Assembly: GCA_027030065.1 (NCBI GenBank)
Contig: JALVFK010000045.1
Span: 1 to 39,295 of the forward strand
Source: Desulfurococcales archaeon
GTDB taxonomy: Archaea > Thermoproteota > Thermoprotei_A > Sulfolobales > WANQ01
Length of the DNA stretch: 39,295 bases
Direction of reading: 5' to 3'
Shown: piece after piece, positions 32,581 through 39,295 of the stretch
Numbering within the stretch: position 1 is the first letter of the stretch
Layout of the letters: the number at the start of each line of letters is the position of its first letter
Made by a program: the position numbers and the translations under genes
The notes under the pieces: model-generated
Database searches by the model: none
What the model saw: only the letters and a program-made list of their open reading frames with translations
Told to the model about the DNA's origin: nothing

Positions 32581-33696
32581 ATGCGTGACTTATTTTCGAA
32601 ACATCTAAATAATCTTCTAGCGAGACTCGAAGAAAACAACATAGAGTGTGCCATAGTAAGTAATCCCTCAAATGTATTCTATTTAACAGGGTTTCAAGGA
32701 TCAGCCACATTACTGCTCTGCGAGAATACCTCATCTTTATACGTACCTGTCTTAGAATATACTAGAGCTAGAAAACATGTTCTCAGAGGCATAGAGGTAT
32801 ATGCATATTCAAAGTATCCTCTAGAAAACGTAGATTTTAAAAACTATATCCAAAAGGATCTTATAAGTATCATTAAAGACAAAACTCAGAATAAAAAGAG
32901 GATAGGAATTGAAGAGAGCCAAATATCCATGGGAACATACAATAAGCTGAGAGAAGCGCTAGGAGAGCGAGACTATGTAAATATTTCCGACTACCTTACA
33001 AAACTACGTAGTATAAAAGATGAGTTAGAAGTAGAAATCATAAAAAAAGCTATAGAAGTCAGCGAAAAATCTTATCTAAAAACAATAAATGAGCTTACTA
33101 ATGGTTTATCAGAACTAGAGGTTGCTGGCATTCTAGAGCTGAATATAAGGAGAAACGGTGGAGAAGGCTTTGCTTTCCCAACAATCACTGCGTTTAACGA
33201 AAATGCTGCATATCCACATGCACAGCCCAGTAATAAGAAACTCGAGGAAAACAGTATAGTACTAATAGATTGGGGAGCCCGTGTAAACGGGTATTGTAGC
33301 GATATGACGAGAACCCTTACCTACGGTACGAGTATCCCTAAGAGAATACTAGATAATATCGAGATAGTTAAAAACGCTCAAGAAGAAGCCATAGATAAGA
33401 TAGAGCCTGGAGTAAAAGCAGCTGAAGTAGATGCCCGTGCACGTGAAATCTTAAAGAAGGCGGGGTTATTGAAGTATTTTATACACGGACTGGGACACGG
33501 AGTTGGTATAGATGTGCACGAATCCCCATACTTGTCCCCAGGATCTAACGATATATTAGAGCCCGGAATGATAGTAACTGTTGAACCTGGAGTATACTTT
33601 GAGGGAGAATACGGTATTAGAATTGAAGATATGATATTAGTAACTAAGAGTGGAAGAAAAGTTCTAACAAGTGTAAGTAAGATAATACAAATATAA
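32581..33696 (+). CDS. pepQ: Xaa-Pro dipeptidase/aminopeptidase (M24B)
   Basis: This is a prolidase-type metallopeptidase that cleaves X-Pro bonds in the cytoplasm, useful for a peptide fermenter. It has 371 residues with the creatinase-like N-terminal domain (to about 140) and the pita-bread catalytic domain. The five metal ligands are Asp230 and Asp241 in IDWGARVNGYCSDMTRT, His306 in GLGHGVG, Glu335 in VTVEPG and Glu349 in RIEDM. The start is the ATG at 32581, 48 bases after moaA in the same direction. TATA-like and TATTATAAG sequence in the gap suggests a separate promoter. Confidence 0.93.
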   Translation: MRDLFSKHLNNLLARLEENNIECAIVSNPSNVFYLTGFQGSATLLLCENTSSLYVPVLEYTRARKHVLRGIEVYAYSKYPLENVDFKNYIQKDLISIIKDKTQNKKRIGIEESQISMGTYNKLREALGERDYVNISDYLTKLRSIKDELEVEIIKKAIEVSEKSYLKTINELTNGLSELEVAGILELNIRRNGGEGFAFPTITAFNENAAYPHAQPSNKKLEENSIVLIDWGARVNGYCSDMTRTLTYGTSIPKRILDNIEIVKNAQEEAIDKIEPGVKAAEVDARAREILKKAGLLKYFIHGLGHGVGIDVHESPYLSPGSNDILEPGMIVTVEPGVYFEGEYGIRIEDMILVTKSGRKVLTSVSKIIQI

Positions 33697-33730
33697 GTAG
33701 AACAATGAATATTAGTAGGGTATATTATAA

Positions 33731-34570
33731 TTAGTTGAGAGCTTGTCTAACCGCTTCTAATGCTTTTTCATACATTTTTTTCGTCCGCGCTACTATAACG
33801 TCTCCCACCATTACTACGTCCATTATTGTTGAATTAATATCAGATCCCTTAGAATTAGATACATAAGCTCCAAGTTCACGTGCTAGACCGAGCGCAGCTG
33901 CTACATCAACGTTTCTCAACCACCCTCTAATATCCATGAATAATTCAGCTCTACCTATTGCTGTGTAGACTATTTCTAGGCTTGCGCAACCTAGACTACG
34001 TACTTTGACGTCTTTTGTTATATTCATGAATGTTTTAAAGACCTTAGCTCCTTCCCGGGATTCAAAGTACCCCAATAATATGTTTCTTCCCACAAAGTAT
34101 TTCTCGTTAAAGACTATGCGTGATCCTCCGTAAAATGCGCCTCTCCCGCGAGCAAAAGAGAAGACGTTGAATCCTGGTACAATAGGTGCTATAGCTCCAG
34201 CTATTATATCAGATAATATTGCATCCTTCTTATATGGTGCAACTGCTATGCTGACGGCACTCCACGGAACACCTATTACGTAATTAGTACTCCCGTCTAA
34301 CGGGTCAATAACATAGATTAGCTGTGGCTTATCACCAATAGTGATTGCTCCTCTCTCCTCGGTCACGACTAATGCGTGAAACCCTGTGTTTTTAATCATA
34401 TCTAATACATAGTCTTCTGCTATAATATCTATTCTTCTAGTGGTATCACCTAGTTTTTGCCTAGCTACTATCTCGTCAAGTCTTTCACCAACAAGATCTC
34501 TTAATAAACCAGCTGTCTGCCCACTTATTCTCTCAACGATACGGCGGAGTTCTTCTGGATTAATGTTCAT
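33731..34570 (-). CDS. Inositol monophosphatase/FBPase-family phosphatase
   Basis: This is a Mg2+-dependent sugar phosphatase of the IMPase family, 279 residues. The metal motifs are VVTEERGA (Glu and Glu, about 68-75), IDPLDGSTNYVIG (about 88-100) and RNVDVAAALGLARELG (about 219-234), where the usual W-D-x-A-A is replaced by N-V-D-x-A-A, leaving the aspartate. Archaeal enzymes of this family act on inositol-1-phosphate and often fructose-1,6-bisphosphate, so the substrate is open. The gene overlaps the upstream B3/B4 gene by 11 bases, indicating one operon. Confidence 0.88.
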   Translation of the reverse strand: MNINPEELRRIVERISGQTAGLLRDLVGERLDEIVARQKLGDTTRRIDIIAEDYVLDMIKNTGFHALVVTEERGAITIGDKPQLIYVIDPLDGSTNYVIGVPWSAVSIAVAPYKKDAILSDIIAGAIAPIVPGFNVFSFARGRGAFYGGSRIVFNEKYFVGRNILLGYFESREGAKVFKTFMNITKDVKVRSLGCASLEIVYTAIGRAELFMDIRGWLRNVDVAAALGLARELGAYVSNSKGSDINSTIMDVVMVGDVIVARTKKMYEKALEAVRQALN

Positions 34571-35240
34571 AGACTATCTCACCTACTCTATTGCCTCGGG
34601 CAAAACGTATTATGTATTCAATGGCTTTCTCTGCCGCTTGTCTAACTAGTTCTCCTGGAACCCTGGGAACACCGCAAGCAACTACCAGAACACGTTTTGT
34701 ATCATTCCTAATCATTGTATACTTACTATCTCGGTGGGGATATAAGTGTAGTATCTTCTCCTCATCTGCAAGAACAGGTATACCTTCTTCTAAGACCTCT
34801 GTTGATCCGCCTATAGGCTCGAATATCTCACCGCGTTTCGATAAACGTAATACTAAAGAACCCTTGATTCTATCTAAGTCGTATATCCCTATCGGTACTA
34901 GGGTTTCCACACTAGCAAAATTACCAGCATCAACAACGTTATTTATTAATGGCATTGAACTAGACCTCAGTATCCTTCTTAAGAGAGCCTCACTACTAGG
35001 TCTTGTCTTAGTCGGGTCTATACCTATTCTCCAATAGAAGTCTCTATAGGCTCTTATTATAGGATGCTCCTTTAGTCTTTCAATACTATACTGCTCTCGT
35101 ATTTTCGATATCAATTGTTTAGCGTATTCTTTAACATCTACTCTATTCTTCTCAACAACAAGGCTCTCAACGATACCGTATGCTATATGTATACCCAGCT
35201 TCCTAGCCCCATTATCAATCCTTATCCTAACAATATTCAA
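34560..35240 (-). CDS. B3/B4 tRNA-binding-domain protein
   Basis: This is a stand-alone B3/B4 domain protein of 226 residues, related to the editing-like domain of phenylalanyl-tRNA synthetase beta. Typical parts are HPIIRAYRDFYWRIGIDPTKTRPSSEALLRRIL, LINNVVDAGNFASVETLVPIGIYDLDRIKG, EILHLYPHRDSKYTMIRNDTKRVLVVACG-like sequence and GVPRVPGELVRQAAEKA. A role in clearing mischarged tRNA or as another hydrolase is possible, with function unproven. The start is a TTG about 10 bases after a strong GGAGGAGAG ribosome site. It precedes the IMPase-family gene and overlaps it. Confidence 0.85.
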   Translation of the reverse strand: MNIVRIRIDNGARKLGIHIAYGIVESLVVEKNRVDVKEYAKQLISKIREQYSIERLKEHPIIRAYRDFYWRIGIDPTKTRPSSEALLRRILRSSSMPLINNVVDAGNFASVETLVPIGIYDLDRIKGSLVLRLSKRGEIFEPIGGSTEVLEEGIPVLADEEKILHLYPHRDSKYTMIRNDTKRVLVVACGVPRVPGELVRQAAEKAIEYIIRFARGNRVGEIVYEH

Positions 35241-35303
35241 AAGATCTCTCCTCCAATCAACTATGATGCTTACTTAAGATTTTAAAAACTTCCCAACAAT
35301 ACA

Positions 35304-35371
35304 GTTTTCTGGATGATGTATGCACGTCAAACTGAATACAGTGATGTTAACGGCCGTGAGCTGACGAAAAC
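35304..35371 (+). ncRNA. Archaeal C/D box guide sRNA (second of two)
   Basis: The order is terminal stem GTTTTC (35304-35309), C box ATGATGT (35313-35319), 12-nt guide (35320-35331), D' CTGA (35332-35335), 5-nt spacer, C' GTGATGT (35341-35347), 13-nt guide (35348-35360), D CTGA (35361-35364) and stem GAAAAC (35366-35371). The two C boxes share a T in the last place, and both D boxes are perfect. The 6-bp terminal inverted repeat closes the RNA. A TATA-like TTTTAAAA near 35279-35286 is about 26 bases from the 5' end. By the D+5 rule the D' guide targets the A at position 5 of UUUGACGUGCAU. The D guide targets the C at position 5 of CUCACGGCCGUUA. The RNAs being modified are not identified. Confidence 0.82.
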
Positions 35372-35414
35372 ACTATTCAGCTAGTAAATACCCCTTTACA
35401 TCATAGGTGTATAC

Positions 35415-35942
35415 ATGTTCCAAGTAGGGTTCGCAGGCATAGGTGAACCACCGCCAATAGAATTAAAGAATAAGGTACGAGTGATAATACGTCTCTTTAA
35501 AAACTGTTGCCCAAACGCCATTATAATGACAGGCGGCTATTGGGGAATAATGAAAACTGTTGTCGATGAGGCAGTACGGGTAGGTCTTATAACGGTAATT
35601 TTTCCGCCCGTTGAAAAAGAGGTATGCCATAATAGCTCAATATGTATTAAGAGTGGTTTGAGCTACAAGAATAGAAGTATACCTCTCGTAAGAAGCAGTA
35701 ATGTCCTTGTGGTAGTAGGAGGCGGAGCTGGAACATTATTGGAACTTGTAACTGCTTATGCTATTGGAGTACCCGTACTAGTGCTAGTTAATACTGGTTT
35801 TACTACAGACAACGTGGAGAACTGTTTTGGAGAATACCTTGACCATAGGAAAACTGTAAAGATACATTATTATAGGCAACCGGAGAATTTAGCACAAGCT
35901 TTATGTAGTCTCTGTAGAAAAGGCGGTTTACATGAACAATAA
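35415..35942 (+). CDS. SLOG/LOG-like Rossmann nucleotide-binding protein
   Basis: This is a 175-residue Rossmann protein of the SLOG superfamily, near the TIGR00725/LOG group (predicted nucleotide phosphoribohydrolases or cofactor carriers). The N-terminal MFQVGFAGIGEPPP, MTGGYWGIMKTVVDEAVRVG (about 38-57) and VVVGGGAGTLLELVTAYAIGVPVLVLVN (about 98-125) match the family's glycine-rich loops and the GG-GT-EL catalytic-like segment. The number of cysteines is high (about eight), with no clear pattern. The substrate is unknown. It overlaps the following aminotransferase gene by 11 bases, so the two are co-transcribed. The ATG is about 25-30 bases from a TATA-like GTAAATAC. Confidence 0.78.
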   Translation: MFQVGFAGIGEPPPIELKNKVRVIIRLFKNCCPNAIIMTGGYWGIMKTVVDEAVRVGLITVIFPPVEKEVCHNSSICIKSGLSYKNRSIPLVRSSNVLVVVGGGAGTLLELVTAYAIGVPVLVLVNTGFTTDNVENCFGEYLDHRKTVKIHYYRQPENLAQALCSLCRKGGLHEQ

Positions 35943-37050
35943 GCGCCATATTAAGATAACTGAGCCCGTAATAGGAGAAGAAGAAATAGAAAAAGTTGTT
36001 GAGGTACTACGATCAAGATGGCTTGTTCACGGCCCTGTTGTTGAAGAATTCGAACAAAAATTTGCGGAATACATAGGGGTTGATCATGCAATCGCGGTAG
36101 CTAATGGTACAATAGCGTTACAATTAATACTAGAGGCTTTAGGGATAGGTTCAGGGGACGAAGTAATAGTCCCGGACTTCACATTTATTGCAACTGCAAA
36201 TACAGTATTGATGAGAGGTGCAAAACCAGTTTTTGCAGATATAGAACTTGAGACGTACACTATTGACGTAGACGATGTCCTGGAAAAAATAACGTCTAAG
36301 ACAAGAGCTATTATAGCAGTACACTTATATGGTCATCCAGCCGACATGAGAGCTCTAAGAGAGATAGCCGATGACTACAAACTCTATCTAATAGAGGATG
36401 CCGCGCAGGCACATGGAGCCGAAATAGATGGTGTGAAAGTAGGCTCTATAGGCGATGCAGCAGCATTCAGTCTCTATGCTACAAAGAATATGACCACAGG
36501 TGAGGGCGGTATTATTACAACAAATATTGGCTGGATTGCTGAGAGGATACGCTTATTACGAAACCATGGCCAAGTAAGAAAGTATTACCATATAACGCTT
36601 GGAGGAAACTATCGTCTAACATCTATTCAAGCCGCTATAGGTCTCGTACAGTTATCAAAACTTGACAAACTAAATGAAAGAAGGAATTATAATGCACAAT
36701 ATCTAACTACAAGACTCTCAAAAATAGAAGGTATAAGGACACCTAAAGTTAAACCAGGCTATAAGCATGTATGGCACCAATATGTTATATGGATTGAAGA
36801 CACGTTTCCGTATACTAGAGATGAGGTAAGAGATAAGTTAAGCGAATATGGCATATCCACTGCAATACATTACCCCCTACCACTACACCTTCAACCATTG
36901 TATAGAGCACTAGGATACCCCGAAAACATTTGTCCTAACTCTATTGATGCATCCAGACACGTATTAAGTCTACCAGTACACCCCCTATTATCGAAGGAAG
37001 ACCTAGATTATATTGTTGAAACAATTCTACTTCTTTCCAAGAGAAGGTAG
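35932..37050 (+). CDS. DegT/DnrJ/EryC1/StrS-type sugar aminotransferase
   Basis: This is a PLP-dependent aminotransferase of the nucleotide-sugar type, 372 residues. The N-terminal segment has EPVIGEEEIEKVVEVLRSRWLVHGPVVEEFE and ANGTIALQLIL. The central domain has PDFTFIATANTVLMRGAKPVFADIE, and LIEDAAQAHGAE, where Asp156 is the cofactor aspartate. Lys185 in SLYATKNMTTGEGG is the Schiff-base lysine. These proteins transaminate keto-sugars attached to nucleotides for glycan or S-layer decoration. Coupling with the SLOG protein and the GlmS/GlmM/GlmU-like genes in the window hints at amino-sugar chemistry, but the sugar is unknown. The end overlaps the convergent DUF429 gene by 24 bases. Confidence 0.92.
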   Translation: MNNKRHIKITEPVIGEEEIEKVVEVLRSRWLVHGPVVEEFEQKFAEYIGVDHAIAVANGTIALQLILEALGIGSGDEVIVPDFTFIATANTVLMRGAKPVFADIELETYTIDVDDVLEKITSKTRAIIAVHLYGHPADMRALREIADDYKLYLIEDAAQAHGAEIDGVKVGSIGDAAAFSLYATKNMTTGEGGIITTNIGWIAERIRLLRNHGQVRKYYHITLGGNYRLTSIQAAIGLVQLSKLDKLNERRNYNAQYLTTRLSKIEGIRTPKVKPGYKHVWHQYVIWIEDTFPYTRDEVRDKLSEYGISTAIHYPLPLHLQPLYRALGYPENICPNSIDASRHVLSLPVHPLLSKEDLDYIVETILLLSKRR

Positions 37051-37608
37051 TAGAAATATCGCACCATCAACATCACTTATTTTTTCCGCTTTATTGCAGA
37101 CATAAACCCATGCCACACTAGCTGCAATAACTGCATCAACAACATCTTTTCCCTTATCAAGGAAACTCCAATCATTGACACTAATAATTTTTGATAAAGC
37201 AGCCATAATGTCTTTGAAACCCGTATTTTTTAATGCACTACTGGGATGCGTTTCTATAACGCTTATTCCCATAGATTCGAGTATTGACTTTATCCTAATT
37301 GCTCGTGAGACAAGCATTTTCATACCACGCCATCCGGGAGGAAGAACACGGAATCCTCTCTTCTTCATTTTAAGGTCTACATGCCTATATCCCTTAGCAT
37401 GACTTAGTGGAGCATCTATTGCTACGATACAAACATTATAGCTTCTCAGTAGACCTATTATTTCATCGTCAAAATATACTTTATCTGCGTATACCAAGAT
37501 TCCATTATATATTATTGCGACTCCCGAAGGTCTTCTCGGAGAACCAGCAAGATCTATTCCACCAACACGTTTGCAGTCCAAAAAATAATTACCATTGACT
37601 GCATTCAA
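37027..37608 (-). CDS. DUF429-family predicted RNase H-fold protein
   Basis: This is a 193-residue protein with the DUF429 pattern (predicted nuclease, RNase H-like fold). Seen here are GGIDLAGSPRRPSGVAII (16-33), CIVAIDAPLS (about 59-68), VDLKMKKRGFRVLPPGWRGMKML (about 77-99), IETHPSSAL (about 118-126) and the C-terminal KDVVDAVIAASVAW. The conserved acidic positions (Asp19, Asp65 and the late Asp pair) fit a metal-dependent nuclease site. Activity is unproven. The start is a TTG at 37608, or a TTG at 37581 that would remove nine residues and most of the 20-base overlap with the upstream small gene. It is probably co-transcribed with that gene. Confidence 0.8.
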   Translation of the reverse strand: MNAVNGNYFLDCKRVGGIDLAGSPRRPSGVAIIYNGILVYADKVYFDDEIIGLLRSYNVCIVAIDAPLSHAKGYRHVDLKMKKRGFRVLPPGWRGMKMLVSRAIRIKSILESMGISVIETHPSSALKNTGFKDIMAALSKIISVNDWSFLDKGKDVVDAVIAASVAWVYVCNKAEKISDVDGAIFLLPSLGKK

Positions 37609-37945
37609 CAGAGGTTTCCTCTAAGCCTAGTTTTTCTAGTACTCCCATATCGCGACGAGGACCTATTATTATATTTATATAACCATCGTATATTAATGGT
37701 AAACCTATATCTTTATCGCCCACGGTTATAGTGAGAACCCCATAGCCTCCTCCGAGTTTATTCACACTTATAGATACCTTTTCCTTATTGATCTCAGTAT
37801 AATATCGTAGAACCCCGCTTTTATTTCTTGATAAATCAAGGATCTTTCCCCAATCCTTTCTGCCTAATTTTACTTTACAGTTCTCATTATTTTCTATTGC
37901 TTTCTTATGCGCACCTACAATATATGCGATAAGCTTTTCTATCAT
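37589..37945 (-). CDS. Small protein of unknown function, 118 aa
   Basis: I do not recognise this protein. It is soluble-looking and basic at its N-terminal half (KKAIENNENCKVKLGRKDWGKILDLSRNKSG). Alternating strands follow (VSISVNKLGGGYGVLTITVGDKDIGLPLIYDGYINIIIG), ending in a helix. The pattern of strands and the glycine-rich middle suggest a small beta fold. It overlaps the DUF429 gene by 20 bases. It is the first gene of that pair, with ATG 37945 and GGGGGG-like sequence immediately ahead (GGGGGGAAC). Conservation with the DUF429 partner elsewhere would help assign it. Confidence 0.7.
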   Translation of the reverse strand: MIEKLIAYIVGAHKKAIENNENCKVKLGRKDWGKILDLSRNKSGVLRYYTEINKEKVSISVNKLGGGYGVLTITVGDKDIGLPLIYDGYINIIIGPRRDMGVLEKLGLEETSVECSQW

Positions 37946-38023
37946 GTTCCCCCCATAATAGAAATTATATTATTATCGCCGACTCACTTATTAACTTTAC
38001 ATAGATCTAAGGACTACGGCATC

Positions 38024-38031
38024 AATATAAT
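38024..38031 (+). promoter_or_regulatory. TATA box of the YkgJ-like gene
   Basis: AATATAAT is centred 25 bases before the ATG at 38053, fitting a leaderless transcript. The TTG at 38041 would lie upstream of the transcription start and is therefore unlikely. Confidence 0.5.
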
Positions 38032-38052
38032 CTCTTAGGGTTGACTATAGAC

Positions 38053-38649
38053 ATGTTTAGAGAAAGCTCTAGGTATAAGAAAATAAACTTAAACGGTAGC
38101 TTTAAGTTTAAATGCATACGCTGTGACTTATGTTGTGGCACAGGCCCTAATGTAACGTTAACAGTATTTGATATAGTGAGGATGGCTGAGTATCTCAATG
38201 TACATTGGCGTACATTTCTATACGAGTATACTAAAGTTCTCGTAGGAGACATGATGGTATTTGTAGCGTTAAGAGATAAGGGTAAAGGGGAATGTGTATT
38301 CATGGAATATGAAAACGGGCTAACGAAATGCCGTATTTATCCTGCTAGACCTATGCGTTGCCGCCTATATCCATTATATCTTGTATCACCAAGTGCAAAT
38401 TATCTCCACTTAGATACAGAATGCCCTGGTGTTGGAAAAGGACGTGAAGTTAAAGTACCAAAGAAACTCGTTGAAAGATACTCATTTGAGGTAAAATATC
38501 ATTATAAAGAGATAATGAGACTAGTACTTGATGAGGGCATGAGGCCTCTCGAGGCATTAGAGACCGTGCTTGAAAGGCTATGGGAAGAGGCTGAAAAAGG
38601 TGCTGAATGGGCTAAAACAGAGTTCTTGGAGAAACTAGGATCTACTTGA
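38053..38649 (+). CDS. YkgJ-like CxxCxxCC cysteine-cluster protein
   Basis: This is a 198-residue protein of the YkgJ type (putative zinc- or iron-chelating domain). The cluster starts with Cys21-X2-Cys24-X2-Cys27-Cys28 (CIRCDLCC). A middle ECVFM and the CRIYPARPMRCRLYP segment (about 106-120) supply further ligands, and TECPG near 135 another. The C-terminal 55 residues are helical and acidic. Family members are thought to hold Zn2+ or an Fe-S cluster, and their substrates are unknown. The ATG at 38053 is preferred, with a TATA box at 38024-38031. It stands alone between the divergent small gene and AMP phosphorylase. Confidence 0.82.
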   Translation: MFRESSRYKKINLNGSFKFKCIRCDLCCGTGPNVTLTVFDIVRMAEYLNVHWRTFLYEYTKVLVGDMMVFVALRDKGKGECVFMEYENGLTKCRIYPARPMRCRLYPLYLVSPSANYLHLDTECPGVGKGREVKVPKKLVERYSFEVKYHYKEIMRLVLDEGMRPLEALETVLERLWEEAEKGAEWAKTEFLEKLGST

Positions 38650-38790
38650 TTTCTGTAAATCGAGGAGTATTCGTAGTATCGTTGTACACTTGTTTAAATA
38701 TAAGTTTTGAAGTAATTATTTCCAATAAAGTTTATGTATCAGAAAAACCAATATTACTATCCCTCACACGTACTCGGAGGCCTATAGCCG

Positions 38791-39295
38791 TTGAGATTTG
38801 TGGTTAAAAAGATAGAATTAAATGATAAGCCTATTGCTATTCTAAACTATAGAGATGCTTTGCAATATGGTATACCTCAGAGCCGGAGAATAAGAGTATT
38901 AAATAATAGCAGGGTGGTATATGCGGAGGTACTCGTATCGAAAACTATTGTAAATCAGGGATATATAGGTCTGAACGAACCAGCACTAAACTTATTGAGG
39001 GTTAGAGAAGGCGATACTGTTATAGTCAAAATACCGCCTAACCCACGAAGCATACATGTTATCCATAAAAGACTGCGTGGTGAAAGACTAAGTGAAGATG
39101 AGATAAGAACTGTTGTAGAAGACGTAGTCTCTGGAGCTATAGGCGAAGCTGAAATAGCCGCTTTTCTGTCTTCTCAAATCCCTATACCATTAAGTAATGA
39201 GGAATTAACAGAGCTCATAAAGGCTATGGCTTATGCAAGCGAGGTTGTTGAATTCGATGAACCTGTATATGACGAACATAGCATAGGTGGTGTAC
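38791..39295 (+). CDS. deoA: AMP phosphorylase, N-terminal part
   Basis: The first 168 residues of an archaeal-type AMP phosphorylase (thymidine phosphorylase superfamily), cut by the window edge. It converts AMP and phosphate to adenine and ribose-1,5-bisphosphate, feeding the archaeal AMP/type III RuBisCO route. The N-terminal extra domain (MRFVVKKIELNDKPIAILNY) and the later FLSSQIPIPLSNEELTELIKAMAYASEVVEF and DEHSIGGV just before the edge are family landmarks; DEHSIGGV precedes the phosphate-binding loop. The start is a TTG at 38791, 10 bases after GGAGG (38776-38780). A GTG at 38800 is less well placed. The upstream TTTAAATATAAG is a possible TATA element. Confidence 0.87.
   Translation, partial: MRFVVKKIELNDKPIAILNYRDALQYGIPQSRRIRVLNNSRVVYAEVLVSKTIVNQGYIGLNEPALNLLRVREGDTVIVKIPPNPRSIHVIHKRLRGERLSEDEIRTVVEDVVSGAIGEAEIAAFLSSQIPIPLSNEELTELIKAMAYASEVVEFDEPVYDEHSIGGV

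Noticed and set aside
34591-35037. 148-codon plus-strand open frame over the B3/B4 gene
   Set aside because: A shadow of the clear B3/B4 protein on the other strand.
1-39295. CRISPR arrays, insertion sequences, prophage or integrated plasmid genes
   Set aside because: No regular repeat-spacer array, transposase, integrase or virus-like gene was seen. The genes look like ordinary core metabolism throughout.

Overview
The window is a compact, AT-rich stretch of a thermophilic archaeal chromosome, most likely a crenarchaeon of the Desulfurococcales type. The reasons are: archaeal TATA-box promoters about 25 bases ahead of leaderless or short-leader genes, frequent TTG and GTG starts, an archaeal riboflavin pathway (GTP cyclohydrolase III, lumazine-synthase-like RibC), a tetraether lipid synthase, a tungsten aldehyde ferredoxin oxidoreductase, IorAB, a short XPF nuclease, AMP phosphorylase and two archaeal C/D box guide RNAs. 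No genus is claimed. I see no tRNA or rRNA gene, CRISPR array, insertion sequence or prophage. No gene-free stretch exceeds 300 bases.

Layout. 1-8.1 kb: the tail of an unknown gene, a DNA glycosylase with two cysteine clusters, a class II Asp/Asn-type tRNA synthetase, MgtE, an unknown 368-residue protein, a TatD-type hydrolase and a proton-pumping membrane pyrophosphatase. 8.1-14.5 kb: a C/D box sRNA, a THUMP protein, a DapA-like protein without its lysine, a phosphoesterase, IorB/IorA, an unknown small protein and XPF. 14.5-19.6 kb: AOR with a MoaD-like partner, then GlmU-like and GlmS (amino-sugar nucleotide synthesis). 19.6-24.2 kb: ThiL, a radical SAM/HhH protein and the tetraether synthase Tes. 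24.2-29.4 kb: the riboflavin genes (RED, then ArfA, RibH, RibC and RibB), interrupted by a second THUMP gene with a broken or unconventional start and by GlmM. 29.4-39.3 kb: a surface protein, a DUF2208-like membrane protein, a zinc ribbon, MoaA, PepQ, an IMPase-family enzyme, a B3/B4 protein, a second C/D box sRNA, a SLOG protein with a DegT-type aminotransferase, a DUF429 protein, an unknown protein, a YkgJ-like cysteine protein and the start of AMP phosphorylase.

Themes. (1) GlmS, GlmM and the GlmU-like enzyme together could make UDP-GlcNAc for glycan or S-layer synthesis. (2) ArfA, RED, RibB, RibH and RibC cover most of riboflavin synthesis; the formamide hydrolase and the flavin kinase are not here. 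(3) AOR, MoaD-like and MoaA point to tungsten/molybdenum pterin metabolism. IorAB and AOR fit ferredoxin-linked fermentation of amino acids, with PPase and AMP phosphorylase handling pyrophosphate and nucleotides. (4) Two guide RNAs and two THUMP proteins belong to RNA modification.

The most noteworthy non-protein signals are the two C/D box sRNAs, with near-ideal 12-nt guide spacing and terminal stems, a perfect 17-bp palindrome between direct repeats ahead of ribB, and three palindromes between the divergent moaA and zinc-ribbon genes. All functional statements rest on sequence motifs read by eye, with no database search.
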